Assembly (NCBI GenBank): GCA_955651735.1
Contig: CATPAM010000048.1
Span: 1 to 6,202 of the forward strand
DNA: 6,202 bases
Reading direction: 5' to 3'
Source of the DNA: Candidatus Acidiferrales bacterium
Lineage (GTDB): Bacteria; Acidobacteriota; Terriglobia; Acidiferrales; UBA7541
How positions within the stretch are numbered: position 1 is the first letter of the stretch; each line of letters begins with the position of its first letter. Below, one piece after another: positions 4,892 through 6,202 of this stretch. The notes beneath the pieces are model-generated. The model was not told where the DNA came from. It was given only the letters and a program-made list of their open reading frames with translations, and made no database searches. The translations under genes were made by a program, and so were the position numbers.

Positions 4892-6202
4892 CTAGTGTGC
4901 CACCACGGTTGTAGGATCCGTCTGCATCACGTAATCGCGAGGAGCGCCCGGCACGCCGTACTCATAGGGGCCGTTGTACACCACCGGCGTGTGCCCGCCG
5001 AAATTGTCGTGCGGAGGCGGCGTCGCGGTGGTCCACTCCAGCGTGGTGGCTTCCCAGGGATTATCGCTCGCTTTTTTGCCGGCCTTCATGCTCCAGAACA
5101 GGTTGAAGATGAAGATGAGCTGCGAGGCGATGGTGACGAAGGCGGCAAAGGTGATGAACGTATTCAGCGGAATCAACTTCTCCAAATAATGCAGCTCGGT
5201 GAATTGAGAGTAGCGACGTGGCTGGCCTGCCATACCCGCATAGTGCATGGGCATGAAGATGCAATAGGTGCCCACGAAGGTCAGCCAGAAGTGCCACCGC
5301 GCCAGAGTCTCGTTCATCATGCGTCCGAACATTTTCGGGAACCAGTAGTAGGTGGCCGCAAAAATCCCGAAGATGGAAGCAACGCCCATGATCAAGTGGA
5401 AGTGTCCGGTCACGAAGGCCGTATCGTGCAACGGGATATCCAGTGTCGGTTGCGCCAGGAACGGACCGCTGATGCCGCCCGACACAAACAAGGAAACAAA
5501 GCCGATGGCAAACAACATGGGCGACGCCAAACGAATGCGCCCGCCCCACAACGTCCCGAGCCAATTGAAGGTCTTAATCGCGGAAGGCACGCCGATGGCC
5601 ATGGTCATGATCGAAAAAGCGAAAGCCGAATACGGGCTCATGCCGCTCATAAACATGTGATGGCCCCAGACCATGAAGCCCAGCAACCCGATGGAGAGCA
5701 TGGCATAAACCATCGCCTTGTATCCAAAGATCGGTTTCCGCGAAAACACCGACACCAACTGCGAGCACAGTCCCATCGCCGGCAAAATCGCAATGTAGAC
5801 TTCGGGATGGCCAAAGAACCAGAACAAGTGCTGCCACAAAAGCGGCGAACCGCCCTTGTGCGCGACGATTTGCCCGCTAAACACCGTCAGCGGCACGTAG
5901 AAACTCGTGCCCGCGTTGCGATCCAACAGCAGCAGGATGCCCGCCGAAAAAAGTACGCCGAAGGCCAGGAGTCCCAGGATCGCGGTGATAAACCACGCCC
6001 AGCATGTCAGCGGCATGCGCATCATGGACATGCCCTTGGCGCGCATATCCAGTGTCGTGGTGATGAAATTCAGCGCGCTCATCAAAGCGCCAATGCAGAA
6101 CAGGGCGATGCTGATCACCCACATGTCCGCGCCAGGACCTTCGCCGGGCCCCGCCGTCGGCACTGCGCTCAACGGTGGATAGCCAGTCCAGCCATGCAGC
6201 GG
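4892..6202 (-). CDS. ctaD: Cytochrome c oxidase subunit I (haem-copper oxidase, A-type), N-terminus cut by window edge
   Basis: The frame is open to the right edge; conserved sequence (PLHGWTGYPPLS) precedes the in-frame TTG at 6172, so that codon is not the start. 436 residues are visible; roughly the first 100-140, with the first low-spin haem histidine, lie outside. Catalytic residues seen, counting from the edge: FWFFGHPEVY with the CuB His132 and cross-link Tyr136 (Glu134 marks the A1 type), the CuB pair HH at 181-182, K-channel Lys210 in PSAIKTFNWL, the His-Asp pair in LHDT at 259-260, the haem histidines in GHFH at 267 and 269, and PRRY arginines near the haem propionates at 329-330. 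The C-terminus has the usual NPWEATTLEWTT..PPPHDNF. It reduces O2 to water while pumping protons across the cytoplasmic membrane. It heads the visible oxidase operon; subunit II is expected just beyond the right edge. Confidence 0.96.
   Translation of the reverse strand, partial: PLHGWTGYPPLSAVPTAGPGEGPGADMWVISIALFCIGALMSALNFITTTLDMRAKGMSMMRMPLTCWAWFITAILGLLAFGVLFSAGILLLLDRNAGTSFYVPLTVFSGQIVAHKGGSPLLWQHLFWFFGHPEVYIAILPAMGLCSQLVSVFSRKPIFGYKAMVYAMLSIGLLGFMVWGHHMFMSGMSPYSAFAFSIMTMAIGVPSAIKTFNWLGTLWGGRIRLASPMLFAIGFVSLFVSGGISGPFLAQPTLDIPLHDTAFVTGHFHLIMGVASIFGIFAATYYWFPKMFGRMMNETLARWHFWLTFVGTYCIFMPMHYAGMAGQPRRYSQFTELHYLEKLIPLNTFITFAAFVTIASQLIFIFNLFWSMKAGKKASDNPWEATTLEWTTATPPPHDNFGGHTPVVYNGPYEYGVPGAPRDYVMQTDPTTVVAH

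Overview
The window looks like a piece of a chromosome from an Acidobacteriota-like bacterium. This is inferred from the gene content and protein style: a secretin carrying a cohesin domain, pseudopilins with a 'DPMT ... DGT-Y..W' tail, and an aa3/caa3-type oxidase operon with two subunit III genes. No taxonomic marker gene is present. Composition is moderately GC-rich throughout, and no insertion sequence, CRISPR array, phage gene or intact tRNA/rRNA was seen.

Layout. Two transcription units converge. On the + strand (1-2391) lies the end of a type II secretion/type IV pilus-like cluster: the C-terminal part of a secretin fused to a cohesin-like domain (cut by the left edge), then two tightly spaced GspG-like pseudopilins. 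Bases 2392-2735 are a non-coding convergent gap with several inverted repeats. On the - strand (6202 down to 2736) lies the end of a cytochrome c oxidase operon. In transcription order it holds subunit I (ctaD, cut by the right edge), a five-helix subunit III, a second and longer subunit III with seven helices, subunit IV, and a small exported or membrane-anchored CxxC protein. The last gene starts inside the stop codon of subunit IV (ATGA overlap).

How the genes work together. The secretin would form an outer-membrane pore, and the two pseudopilins would belong to the periplasmic pseudopilus that pushes substrate through it. The oxidase subunits form the terminal haem-copper oxidase of aerobic respiration. 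Subunit I keeps the CuB histidines, the HPEVY cross-link motif, the K-channel lysine and the haem histidines. Subunit II and the assembly genes would lie beyond the right edge.

Most worth a second look: the secretin-cohesin fusion, the unequal subunit III pair (one with a two-helix insertion), the uncharacterised CSMC protein coupled to the oxidase operon, and a tRNA 3'-half-like sequence that overlaps its stop codon and probable terminator. None of these is firmly a new system. They are the parts that standard family knowledge explains least.
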